Origin: Sedimentisphaerales bacterium
GTDB lineage: Bacteria > Planctomycetota > Phycisphaerae > Sedimentisphaerales > Anaerobacaceae
Direction of reading: 5' to 3'
Assembly (NCBI GenBank): GCA_016927855.1
Contig: JAFGLV010000114.1
Span: 1-64,000 of the forward strand
DNA length: 64,000 nucleotides
In this document: one piece after another, positions 52,585-60,676 of the stretch
Position numbering within the stretch: the first letter of the stretch is position 1
Layout: each line of letters begins with the position of its first letter
Translations under genes and position numbers: made by a program
The notes under the pieces: model-generated
Seen by the model: only the letters and a program-made list of their open reading frames with translations
What the model was told of the DNA's origin: nothing
Database searches by the model: none

Positions 52585-54531
52585 ATGATTGGAACGATGC
52601 CCACGCGCTGGGACGCAAGATGTCGTGTCTCTGCGGCGATCGCCGTGCTGCTGCTCGCCACGAGTTCGCTGTCGGCCGCACGGCAGATGGAAAACCTCGG
52701 TCGCGGCCTGGTCGCTGTCAATCTCGGCGAGGGGCAGGTCTATCTCGGCTGGCGGCTGCTCGGAACCGATCCGAACGACGTCGGGTTCAATCTCTACCGC
52801 GTCACAGGCGATAGCGAACCGCTCAAGCTCAATGACGAGCCTCTGACGCAGAGCACCAACTACATCGACACCGGCGTTGACTTGAGCCAGTCGAATGCCT
52901 ATTGCGTTGAGGCCATAGGTCGTGCGTCCTCGCACGACTGGCGAGCGGGGATGCTCGCCCTACCGGGCCCTGACGGGCACACTGCGAGCTGCGCTACACT
53001 GCCTGCAGGTGCGCCGGTGCAGCCTTATCTGTCCATTCCGCTGCTGACGCCTGACGGATATACGCCGAACGACGCCTCGGTCGGTGACCTGGACGGCGAT
53101 GGTGAGTACGAAATCGTCCTGCACCAAACCGGGCGCAGTCACGACAACGCTCACAGCGGCATGACCGACCCGCCGATCTTCGAAGCCTACAAGCTCGACG
53201 GGACCTTCCTTTGGCGGATCGATCTCGGACCGAACATCCGCGAGGGCGCCCACTACACGCAGTTCATGGTCTATGACCTCGACGGTGACGGCAAAGCGGA
53301 GTTCGCCTGCAAGACCGCCGACGGGACGGTAGACGGCCTGGGCGTTTGTATAGGCGACGCGAACGCCTATTACTGCCAGTCCAACGGTTATATCCTGGAT
53401 GGGCCCGAGTACCTTACGATCTTCGACGGCGCCACCGGCGCGGCGTTGGTCACGACCGACTATCTTCCGCCTCGCGGCCGGGTCTCGGATTGGGGAGACA
53501 GCTATGGCAACCGCGTGGACCGCTTCCTCGCCTGCGTCGCCTACCTCGATGGTGAGCGTCCCAGCCTGGTGATGTGTCGAGGCTACTACACGCGCGCCGT
53601 CCTGGCGGCCTGGAATTGGCGCGACGGCGAGTTGACGCACGTCTGGACGTTCGACAGCGACGACGGCACGCTTGGCAATCGAGACTACCGCGGCCAGGGC
53701 AACCACAATCTCAGCGTCGCCGACGTGGATAGCGACGGGAAAGACGAAATCATCTACGGCGCGTGCGCGATCGACGACGACGGGACCGGCCTTTACTGTA
53801 GCGGCCTGGGACATGGCGACGCGATGCACCTCTCCGACATCGACCCCGACCGGCCGGGCCTGGAGGTCTGGGGGATTCACGAGAGCCCGCGTCATCCTTT
53901 CGGCGCGAACCTTCGCGACGCCGCGACAGGCCAGGTGCTGTGGGGACAGCAGGCCGACGACATCGGACGCGGCGTGTGCATGGACCTGGACCCGCGCTAT
54001 CGCGGCTATGAGTGCTGGGCCTCCGGGATCAGCGGTCTCTACGACTGCACCGGCCTGCGCATCTCGAACACCAAGCCGAGCACCTGCAACATGGGCGTCT
54101 GGTGGGATGGCGACCTGCTGCGCGAGATTCTTGACGGCACGACCATCGACAAATGGGACTACCTCAACAGCAAGACGGCCAGACTGCTGACGGCCCGCGA
54201 CTATGATGTCGCTTCCAACAACGGCACGAAGGCCAATCCCTGTCTTTGTGCCGACATCCTGGGCGATTGGCGGGAAGAGGTCATCTGGCGCACGAGCGAC
54301 AACCAGGAGCTGCGCATCTTCACCACCACGATTCCCACGGACACGCGCTTCTACACGCTCATGCACGACCCGGTCTACCGGCTCAGCATCGCCTGGCAGA
54401 ACGTTGCCTACAACCAACCCGCTCACACCGGATTCTACCTGGGCGAAGACATGACGGCGCCGTCTCGTCCTGATATCATACTGGCCGGCGTCGAAGCGCA
54501 GGATGAAAGTGACACCCTTGAGGAGAACTGA
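52585..54531 (+). CDS. Rhamnogalacturonan lyase, PL11 (copy 4 of 4)
   Basis: A 648-residue exported lyase from ATG 52585 (CAGGAGG 5 bases upstream); the frame from 52429 begins inside a repeat and is rejected. Signal core AAIAVLLLATSSLSA, mature start RQMENLGRGLVAVNLGEGQV. Calcium loops: VGDLDGDGEYEIVLHQ, YDLDGDGKAEFACKTADGT, VADVDSDGKDEIIYGACAID; end WQNVAYNQPAHTGFYLGED. It is closest to copy 2. Two repeats are translated in it: a family A copy in the signal n-region (RWDARCRVS) and a joined D+B copy (52915-52988) giving RASSHDWRAGMLALPGPDG at the same variable turn where copy 3 has its insertion. Confidence 0.92.
   Translation: MIGTMPTRWDARCRVSAAIAVLLLATSSLSAARQMENLGRGLVAVNLGEGQVYLGWRLLGTDPNDVGFNLYRVTGDSEPLKLNDEPLTQSTNYIDTGVDLSQSNAYCVEAIGRASSHDWRAGMLALPGPDGHTASCATLPAGAPVQPYLSIPLLTPDGYTPNDASVGDLDGDGEYEIVLHQTGRSHDNAHSGMTDPPIFEAYKLDGTFLWRIDLGPNIREGAHYTQFMVYDLDGDGKAEFACKTADGTVDGLGVCIGDANAYYCQSNGYILDGPEYLTIFDGATGAALVTTDYLPPRGRVSDWGDSYGNRVDRFLACVAYLDGERPSLVMCRGYYTRAVLAAWNWRDGELTHVWTFDSDDGTLGNRDYRGQGNHNLSVADVDSDGKDEIIYGACAIDDDGTGLYCSGLGHGDAMHLSDIDPDRPGLEVWGIHESPRHPFGANLRDAATGQVLWGQQADDIGRGVCMDLDPRYRGYECWASGISGLYDCTGLRISNTKPSTCNMGVWWDGDLLREILDGTTIDKWDYLNSKTARLLTARDYDVASNNGTKANPCLCADILGDWREEVIWRTSDNQELRIFTTTIPTDTRFYTLMHDPVYRLSIAWQNVAYNQPAHTGFYLGEDMTAPSRPDIILAGVEAQDESDTLEEN
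52611..52637 (+). repeat. Palindromic element, family A, in the PL11 copy 4 signal region
   Basis: GGGACGCAAGATGTCGTGTC then TCTGCGG, a degenerate copy of the palindrome, read in the frame DARCRVSA rather than TQDVASL. Confidence 0.6.
52915..52988 (-). repeat. Joined family D and family B repeats inside PL11 copy 4
   Basis: 52915-52963 is the inverted counterpart of the family D element at 44637-44727: reverse complement GTAGGGCGAGCATCCCCGC, TCGCCAGTCGTGCGAGGAC, GCACGACCTAT. It is followed at once by a family B unit (GGGCCCTGACGGGCACACTG). Both are translated in frame. Confidence 0.8.
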
Positions 54532-54534
54532 CAG

Positions 54535-56151
54535 ATGACCAGTTTCCGCGTGGCTGTACTCGGGCTGCTTTGCACGTTCGTATCGACCGGCGCGCTATGG
54601 GCCCAAGACGAACCGGTCCAGGACAAACCCACGTTGTTCGTCGTTGGTGACTCCACCGCCAGCAATAGTCGCGACCTGGGCTGGGGCAGTCACCTGGGTA
54701 AGTACTTCGACGCCGACAAGGTCGCGGTCGTCAATCGTGCCCGCGCAGGGCGCAGCAGTCGGACGTTCATCACCGAAGGGCTGTGGGATGCGGTGCTGGC
54801 GGATATGAAGGTCAGCGACTTCGTGCTGATTCAGTTTGGGCACAACGACGGCGGCCTGATCAACGACGCGCGCCGGGCGCGCGGCTCGCTGCCCGGCCTC
54901 GGTGAGGAAACCCGCGAGATCGACAACCTCCAGACCGGACAGCACGAGGTCGTACACACGTACGGCTGGTACATGCGCAAGATGATTGCCGAGACCAAAG
55001 CCAAAGGCGCGACGCCGATCGTGCTGTCGCTGACCGTCAGAAATGAATGGCCGGCGGGCAGGGTCGAACGCGGCTCGGGTCGGTTCAGCCAATGGGCCGC
55101 TCAAATCGCTCAGACCGAGAGTGTCGCCTTCGTGGACGCGATGAATATCATCGCCGACCAGTACGAGTTGTTGGGCCGCGTTCGTGTGGCGGAGTTTTTC
55201 CCTATCGACCATACGCACACCAGCGCCGAAGGCGCCAACCTCAATGCGATCCTGATCGTCTCGGGTCTCAAGGCCAATACGCAAGATGTTGCGTCTCTAC
55301 AAGGGATGCTGTCGGCCGAGGGGCAGGCGATCACGCCCTGCAGCGCGAACTGCATCGTCAAGCAGGTGGAAGAAACGATGACAGCGCCCTGGATGCCCGA
55401 GGCACTGCCGGAATCCGATCCGAACTTGCCGACGCTGTTTCTGATCGGCGACTCGACGGTGCGCACCGGCACGCGCGGCGACGGCGCCAACGGCCAATGG
55501 GGTTGGGGCGCTCCCATCATGGACTACTTCGATCGGACGCGCATCAACGTAGAGAATCGCGCCCTTGGCGGCACGAGCAGCCGCTCGTACCAGACCCTGG
55601 GACTCTGGGAGAAGGTTCTGGCCGATATGAAACCGGGCGATTTTGTCATCATGCAGTTCGGTCACAACGACAGCGGCCCGCTCAATGACAGACAACGGGC
55701 CCGCGGCACGATCAAAGGCAACGGCGACGAGACCGAGGAAATCGACAATCTCCTGACCGGCAAGCACGAGATCGTTCATTCATACGGCTGGTACCTCCGC
55801 AAGTACATCACCGAGGCTAAAGCCAAAGGTGCGACGCCGTTTGTCTGCTCTCTAATCCCGCGCAACCGTTGGCAGGACGGCAGGGTGAATCGGTCCAGCG
55901 AGGACTACGCCTTGTGGGCCGCCCAGGCCGCTCAAGCCGAAAGCGTCGGTTTCATCCCGCTCAACGATATCATCGCGGATCGTTACGAGCAGATCGGGAT
56001 GGACAGAGTCACCGCGTTGTACTTCCCGCCGCGAGAGACGACACACACCAACGCCTGCGGCGCCCGGTTCAATGCCGATTGCGTCGTCGAGGGGCTCAAG
56101 GCCCTTGACGGCTGTCCGCTGGTCGCGTATCTGAAAGACAGGGCCCGGTGA
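54535..56151 (+). CDS. Two-domain rhamnogalacturonan acetylesterase (CE12, SGNH hydrolase)
   Basis: A 538-residue exported protein with two tandem SGNH domains. Domain 1 (about 33-260): Ser40 in VVGDSTASNS, RARAGRSSRTF, FGHNDGG, and Asp225/His228 in DHTHTSAEGA. Domain 2 (about 300-535): Ser307 in LIGDSTVRTG, RALGGTSSRSY, FGHNDSG, and His504 in RETTHTNACGA, where the usual Asp is replaced by Glu501. CE12 enzymes remove acetyl groups from rhamnogalacturonan, which helps PL11 lyases. Both domains keep serine and histidine, so both may be active; the Asp-to-Glu change in domain 2 makes that less sure. The linker contains NTQDVASLQG from a family A repeat. It starts 3 bp after the PL11 copy 4 stop. 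Confidence 0.9.
   Translation: MTSFRVAVLGLLCTFVSTGALWAQDEPVQDKPTLFVVGDSTASNSRDLGWGSHLGKYFDADKVAVVNRARAGRSSRTFITEGLWDAVLADMKVSDFVLIQFGHNDGGLINDARRARGSLPGLGEETREIDNLQTGQHEVVHTYGWYMRKMIAETKAKGATPIVLSLTVRNEWPAGRVERGSGRFSQWAAQIAQTESVAFVDAMNIIADQYELLGRVRVAEFFPIDHTHTSAEGANLNAILIVSGLKANTQDVASLQGMLSAEGQAITPCSANCIVKQVEETMTAPWMPEALPESDPNLPTLFLIGDSTVRTGTRGDGANGQWGWGAPIMDYFDRTRINVENRALGGTSSRSYQTLGLWEKVLADMKPGDFVIMQFGHNDSGPLNDRQRARGTIKGNGDETEEIDNLLTGKHEIVHSYGWYLRKYITEAKAKGATPFVCSLIPRNRWQDGRVNRSSEDYALWAAQAAQAESVGFIPLNDIIADRYEQIGMDRVTALYFPPRETTHTNACGARFNADCVVEGLKALDGCPLVAYLKDRAR
55279..55300 (+). repeat. Palindromic element, family A, in the linker of the double esterase
   Basis: ACGCAAGATGTTGCGTCTCT and AC. 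Read in frame as NTQDVASL, at the end of domain 1 where the second domain has GLKALDGCPLVAYL instead. Confidence 0.75.
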
Positions 56152-56162
56152 GGTGTCGGTTC

Positions 56163-56331
56163 GTTGAAGCGTGAAAGCGTGGATGCGCAGAATCAAGGCT
56201 GGAGGCGGCAGGCGGCAGGCCGGAGGCGCCTACCGCCTGCGGCCTTGCCTTTCGTGCTCTCACGCTCCAACGCGTTCACGAGATACGAAACACGAGATAC
56301 GAGCGACGAGATACGCCTGAAGGGGGCAGCC
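56163..56331. repeat. Repeat-filled gap before the RbsD/FucU-like gene
   Basis: Contains an inverted repeat built on GGCGGCAGGC / GCCTACCGCCTGC (56205-56245) and a run of near-repeats of ACGAGATACGA (56275-56315). A related ACGAGATAC occurs at 60708. No gene is supported here although the frame of the next gene is open through it. Confidence 0.55.
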
Positions 56332-56862
56332 ATGAAGCAGTCAATGGTGTGTGTGCTGAGCATACTGGCGGTCGGATGTGCTCCGTCCTCCTGGCGCGGC
56401 CAAGTAACGCGGCAGTTGCCTCTGCTGGGGCATCGCAACTGGGTCGTGATTGCTGACTCCGCCTATCCGTGGCAGACGAGCCCGGGAATCGAGACGATCT
56501 ACACCGGTGCCGACCAGATCGAGGTCGTCGCGAGCGTGCTCGACGCTGTGCGCGGAGCGCCTCATGTGCGCCCGATCATCTATACGGACGCCGAGCTGGA
56601 ATTCGTGCCGGAAGAGAATGCTCCAGGCATCAGCATCTACCGCGACACGTTGCGTGAGGTCCTCGGCGATGCAGATGTCCAATCCCTGCCTCACGAGCAG
56701 ATCATCGCCAAACTCGACGAGGCGGGCAAGACGTTTCACGTGCTGTTGCTCAAGACGGACCTGACGCTGCCTTATACCTCCGTCTTCCTGCAACTCGATT
56801 GCGGCTATTGGACAGCCCAAGCCGAACAGCAACTCCGCGATGCCATCCGTAGGGGCGAATGA
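56332..56862 (+). CDS. RbsD/FucU-like (sugar mutarotase family) lipoprotein
   Basis: A 176-residue protein from ATG 56332 (AAGGGGG 7-8 bases upstream). VCVLSILAVGC gives a lipoprotein-type signal with Cys at 16. The mature part, RQLPLLGHRNWVVIADSAYP, follows the RbsD/FucU pattern (in which a histidine and an aspartate lie in the first strand-loop), and VLLLKTDLTLPYTSVFLQLD is the late block. Known RbsD and FucU are cytoplasmic pyranase and fucose mutarotases of about 140 residues, so a membrane-anchored exported version is unusual. The last three residues and the stop codon (GGCGAATGA) belong to a family C repeat, so the original C-terminus may have been altered. Confidence 0.7.
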   Translation: MKQSMVCVLSILAVGCAPSSWRGQVTRQLPLLGHRNWVVIADSAYPWQTSPGIETIYTGADQIEVVASVLDAVRGAPHVRPIIYTDAELEFVPEENAPGISIYRDTLREVLGDADVQSLPHEQIIAKLDEAGKTFHVLLLKTDLTLPYTSVFLQLDCGYWTAQAEQQLRDAIRRGE

Positions 56863-56931
56863 TCATTCGCCCTTTCTTATATCGAAGTCATTGCTGCGTC
56901 CTCGCCAGGGCGAATGGTTGTTCGCCCCTAC
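56849..56931. repeat. Dispersed repeat, family C, full copy (83 bp), overlapping a gene end
   Basis: Left arm GTAGGGGCGAATGATCATTC and GCCCT, loop of about 33 bases, right arm AGGGCGAATGGTTGTTCGCC and CCTAC. It contains the stop of the RbsD/FucU-like gene and ends 14 bp before the ATG of the GH35-GH28 gene. Confidence 0.8.
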
Positions 56932-56945
56932 GAAGGAGAAACGCC

Positions 56946-59900
56946 ATGAAGAGCTTCGTAACCGCAGGCGCCTTTCTCTCACTGTCCGTATTCGCGTTAG
57001 GTACAGCTCGCGCCGAGGCGCAGACGATCACCATCGGTTTACCTCAGCCAGCGGTAGCCGACGGTTTCAAGATGGGCCAATCGCAGTCGCCTGACGGCAC
57101 GACGATCACGCTCGACAGCCGCAGCCTGCTTCTCGACGGTAGGCCCTGGACACCCGTGATGGGTGAATTCCACTTCTCACGCTATCCCGAGAGCGAGTGG
57201 CGCGAGGAACTGCTCAAGATGAAGTCGGGTGGCATCGACATCGTCGCGACGTACGTGTTCTGGATTCACCACGAGGAGATCGAAGGTCAGTACGATTGGT
57301 CCGGCCGGCGCAGCTTGCGCGCGTTCGTCGAGACTGTCGGCGATGTGGGCCTCCTGGCGGTCGTGCGTTGCGGCCCCTGGTGTCACGGCGAGGTGCGCAA
57401 CGGCGGTCTGCCCGACTGGATCCTGCAGAAGGGCTGGCAGACGCGCTCCGATGACGCGAAGTACCTTGAGAAGGTCCGCGTCCTCTATGGCCAGATCGCC
57501 GATCAGCTCAAAGGGTTGTTGTGGAAGGACGGCGGTCCCGTGATCGGCATCCAACTCGAAAATGAATATGGCGGTCCTGCCCAGCACCTGCTCACGCTCA
57601 AGCAGATCGCGCGCGATGTCGGTCTCGACGTGCCGCTCTACACGCGAACGGGCTGGCCGGCGCTGCGCACACCCATGCCGCTCGGCGAGATCGTACCGCT
57701 CTACGGCGCGTACGCCGAGGGATTCTGGGACCGTGAGCTGACACCTATGCCGGGCAACTACTGGACCGGTTTTCGTTTCTCCCGGTTGCGCACCGACAGC
57801 GCCATCGCGACCGACCAGCTCGGTCGCCGTCGGGCCCGTGATGCTGCCGACGTCGCTGAGTATCCATACCTGACCTGCGAGATGGGCGGCGGCATGATGA
57901 ACAGCTACCATCGCCGCATCCTGATCTATCCGCGCGATGTCGAAGCGACGATGCTCGTGAAGCTCGGCTCGGGTAGCACGCTGCCCGGCTACTACATGTA
58001 TCACGGCGGCGTCAATCCCGAAGGCAAGCTCACCACGCTGATGGAGTCGCAGGCGACCGGCTTCTGGAACGACATGCCGGTGAAGAACTACGACTTCCAG
58101 GCGCCTCTCGGTCAGTACGGACAGATCCGGCCGCACTACCATTCGCTGCGCCGGCTCCACCTGTTCCTGCATGAATGGGGATCGTCCCTGGCCGGCATGC
58201 CCGCCTCCCTGCCCGATCGGCGCCCTTCGGGGGAAGATGACACTGAAATCCTTCGCTGGTGCGTACGTTCGGATGGAAACGCGGGCTACGTGTTTGTAAA
58301 CAATTATCAGCGCCTGCAATCTTTGCCGCCGAAGGAGGACGTGCAGTTCAAGCTCAACCTTCCGGGCGGCGAATTGATATTCCCGACCACGCCCGTCACC
58401 GTTCCATCAAATCGATGTTTCGTCTGGCCGTTCAACTTCGATCTCGGTCATGGCGTGCAACTCGCCTGGGCCACGGCCCAGCCCCTGTGCGCCGTGGATG
58501 ATGAGGGAACGCGCACCATTTTCTTTGCACGCACGCCTGGCATCCGTCCCGAGTTTTCCTTCCCCACCAACGGTCCACGCGTACGGGCTTTTGGCGACGC
58601 GATGCCACGTGGCAATCTAACCGTTGTGCGTGATCTGGCTTATGCCAGCGGTGACGGCCGGCATCTATTGGTTGACCAAATCAGAACGGGCACAGGCGTT
58701 GCAATGACATTGGACGCGCCCGACGGCACCAGCGTGCGGATCGTGTTGCTTGATGAAGCCGATTCGAACGGACTCTGGTCGGGGAGATGGCAGGGCCGGG
58801 ACCGGGTTTTCCTCACCAAGGCCGGTCTGGTTTTGGATGGCGACCATCTGCGGCTCTGCTCTCCCATGCGCGATGATTTGAAGGTCGGCATTTATCCGAA
58901 ACCGGCGTCAGTCATGGATGATGACAAGCAGCTCGAAGGCGGTTTCGACGGGATCTTCAGGACTTTCACTCCGGTCAGGCCCAAAGGAGTGACGGTCAAC
59001 GCCAGGTTTGAATTGGTTCAACCAGCCGGCGAACCAAGGCAGATTCCGAAGGGAACAATCCGGCAACCAGTGGCTGCCGCTCCGGTGGACGAGGACTTCG
59101 CGAATGCCGCAATCTGGAAGATCACGATTCCAGCCGATCTCGATCCAAACACCGACCCGATCTTGAGAATCCACTACGTCGGCGATGTCGCACGCGTGAC
59201 GCTCGACGGCAAGCTGCTCACCGACGACTTCTACAATGGTAACGTCTTTGACATCGGCTTGCGCCGCCACGCGACGGACGTTCGCAAAGGAGATTTGCGC
59301 GTCGCGATTCTGCCTCTGCGCCAGGACGCACCGATCTACATGGCACAGGAGGCTCGGCCGGACTTTGGCGATGAGGAAAGTATGGTTGCCCTCAAACGCG
59401 TCGAGATCGTCCCTCGTTATCAGGTCGAGTTGGTAGCGCCAAGGGTCTTCGATGTCCGTCAGTTCGGCGCCAAAGGCGACGGCACGACGCTCGATACCGA
59501 CGCCATTCAGAAAGCGCTGGACGAATGCGGGCGAGCCGGCGGCGTCGTGCGGTTCGCACCCGGAACGTATCTGAGCAAGCCGATCACTCTGCGGACCAAG
59601 ACCACCATACAGCTCGACGAAGGCGCCATGCTTCAGGCGACGGGCAACCAGGCCGACTTCATGAAGGTGCCGGGCGACTGGCTCAGCGCCGAGAGCGGCA
59701 GCGATTTCGTCCCGTTCATCAGTGGCAAAGACCTGACGGATATCGCGATCGTGGGTGCAGGCACGATCGATGGCAACGGGCAGGTCTGGTGGCCCGCGGC
59801 CGAGGCGGCCCGGCGCAAGACGTCGGGCTACACCTTGCCGCGACCCAACCTGATCGTTCTAACCCGGTGCAAGGACGTCACCATTTCCGGCGTGACCATC

Positions 59901-60650
59901 CAGAACGCGCCGAAGTTCCACCTGGTGCCGACGGATTGCCAGGACGTGTTGATCGAGGGCGTGGCCTTCAAAGCGCCTGCCGATGCTCCCAATACCGACG
60001 CCATCGATCCGAGCGTGAGCCGCCGGGTGCGGATCAGTCGCTGTACCATGGACGTAGGTGACGACAATGTGGCGATCAAATCGGGCAAGAAGATGGAAGG
60101 CCGGGAGTTTGCCTGCGAGGATATCGTGGTGAGCGATTGCCTGTTCCTGCACGGTCACGGCATGTCCATCGGCAGCGAGACCGTCGGAGGCGTGCACAAC
60201 GTGACGGTGGAACGCTGTACCTTTCAGGGCACGGAAAACGGCATTCGCATCAAATCACCCCGTGGCAAGGGCGGTACAATCGAGGGGCTCTACTGCCGCG
60301 ACATCACCATGGTCGACGTCGATCCGGCGTTGACGATCTCGGCCTATTACCCCAAGATTCCCGCCGAGGATGACACCGTGCCGATGACGCCGGAGACGCC
60401 GATCATCAGGAACATCGAGATCACCAACCTGACTGCCGCCTGTCCTAACGAGGCCGGGGTCATCGTCGGCTTGCCTGAGAGTCTCGCGACCAACGTCTCG
60501 CTGACGAATGTCACGATTTCCGCGAAGACCGGCCTGACCATCCGTAACGCCAAAGGCGTCAAGTTCACGAATGTGAAGGTCCAGACGCAGCAAGGACCGC
60601 CTGCCATCGTGCGGAACGCCGAGGTCGACGGAGCGGCGACAATCGAATAA
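56946..60650 (+). CDS. GH35 beta-galactosidase fused to a GH28 polygalacturonase-like domain
   Basis: A 1234-residue protein from ATG 56946 (GAAGGAG upstream) with a signal peptide (residues about 1-26). Residues about 55-830 are GH35: LLLDGRPWTPVMGEFHFSR, acid/base Glu149 in GPWCHGEVRNGG, nucleophile Glu312 in LTCEMGGGMMNSYHRR, then beta-sandwich domains. Residues about 834-1232 are a complete GH28 beta-helix starting VFDVRQFGAKGDGTT, with all four signatures: NTD at 1016-1018, GDD with Asp1039 and Asp1040, GHG with His1071, and RIK at 1101-1103. One chain could thus remove galactose and cut or trim galacturonan. No frameshift or stop separates the halves. Fusion of these two families is unusual to my knowledge. 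Confidence 0.92.
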   Translation: MKSFVTAGAFLSLSVFALGTARAEAQTITIGLPQPAVADGFKMGQSQSPDGTTITLDSRSLLLDGRPWTPVMGEFHFSRYPESEWREELLKMKSGGIDIVATYVFWIHHEEIEGQYDWSGRRSLRAFVETVGDVGLLAVVRCGPWCHGEVRNGGLPDWILQKGWQTRSDDAKYLEKVRVLYGQIADQLKGLLWKDGGPVIGIQLENEYGGPAQHLLTLKQIARDVGLDVPLYTRTGWPALRTPMPLGEIVPLYGAYAEGFWDRELTPMPGNYWTGFRFSRLRTDSAIATDQLGRRRARDAADVAEYPYLTCEMGGGMMNSYHRRILIYPRDVEATMLVKLGSGSTLPGYYMYHGGVNPEGKLTTLMESQATGFWNDMPVKNYDFQAPLGQYGQIRPHYHSLRRLHLFLHEWGSSLAGMPASLPDRRPSGEDDTEILRWCVRSDGNAGYVFVNNYQRLQSLPPKEDVQFKLNLPGGELIFPTTPVTVPSNRCFVWPFNFDLGHGVQLAWATAQPLCAVDDEGTRTIFFARTPGIRPEFSFPTNGPRVRAFGDAMPRGNLTVVRDLAYASGDGRHLLVDQIRTGTGVAMTLDAPDGTSVRIVLLDEADSNGLWSGRWQGRDRVFLTKAGLVLDGDHLRLCSPMRDDLKVGIYPKPASVMDDDKQLEGGFDGIFRTFTPVRPKGVTVNARFELVQPAGEPRQIPKGTIRQPVAAAPVDEDFANAAIWKITIPADLDPNTDPILRIHYVGDVARVTLDGKLLTDDFYNGNVFDIGLRRHATDVRKGDLRVAILPLRQDAPIYMAQEARPDFGDEESMVALKRVEIVPRYQVELVAPRVFDVRQFGAKGDGTTLDTDAIQKALDECGRAGGVVRFAPGTYLSKPITLRTKTTIQLDEGAMLQATGNQADFMKVPGDWLSAESGSDFVPFISGKDLTDIAIVGAGTIDGNGQVWWPAAEAARRKTSGYTLPRPNLIVLTRCKDVTISGVTIQNAPKFHLVPTDCQDVLIEGVAFKAPADAPNTDAIDPSVSRRVRISRCTMDVGDDNVAIKSGKKMEGREFACEDIVVSDCLFLHGHGMSIGSETVGGVHNVTVERCTFQGTENGIRIKSPRGKGGTIEGLYCRDITMVDVDPALTISAYYPKIPAEDDTVPMTPETPIIRNIEITNLTAACPNEAGVIVGLPESLATNVSLTNVTISAKTGLTIRNAKGVKFTNVKVQTQQGPPAIVRNAEVDGAATIE

Positions 60651-60676
60651 CATGAGGACGTATCTCGTTGTTCGTG

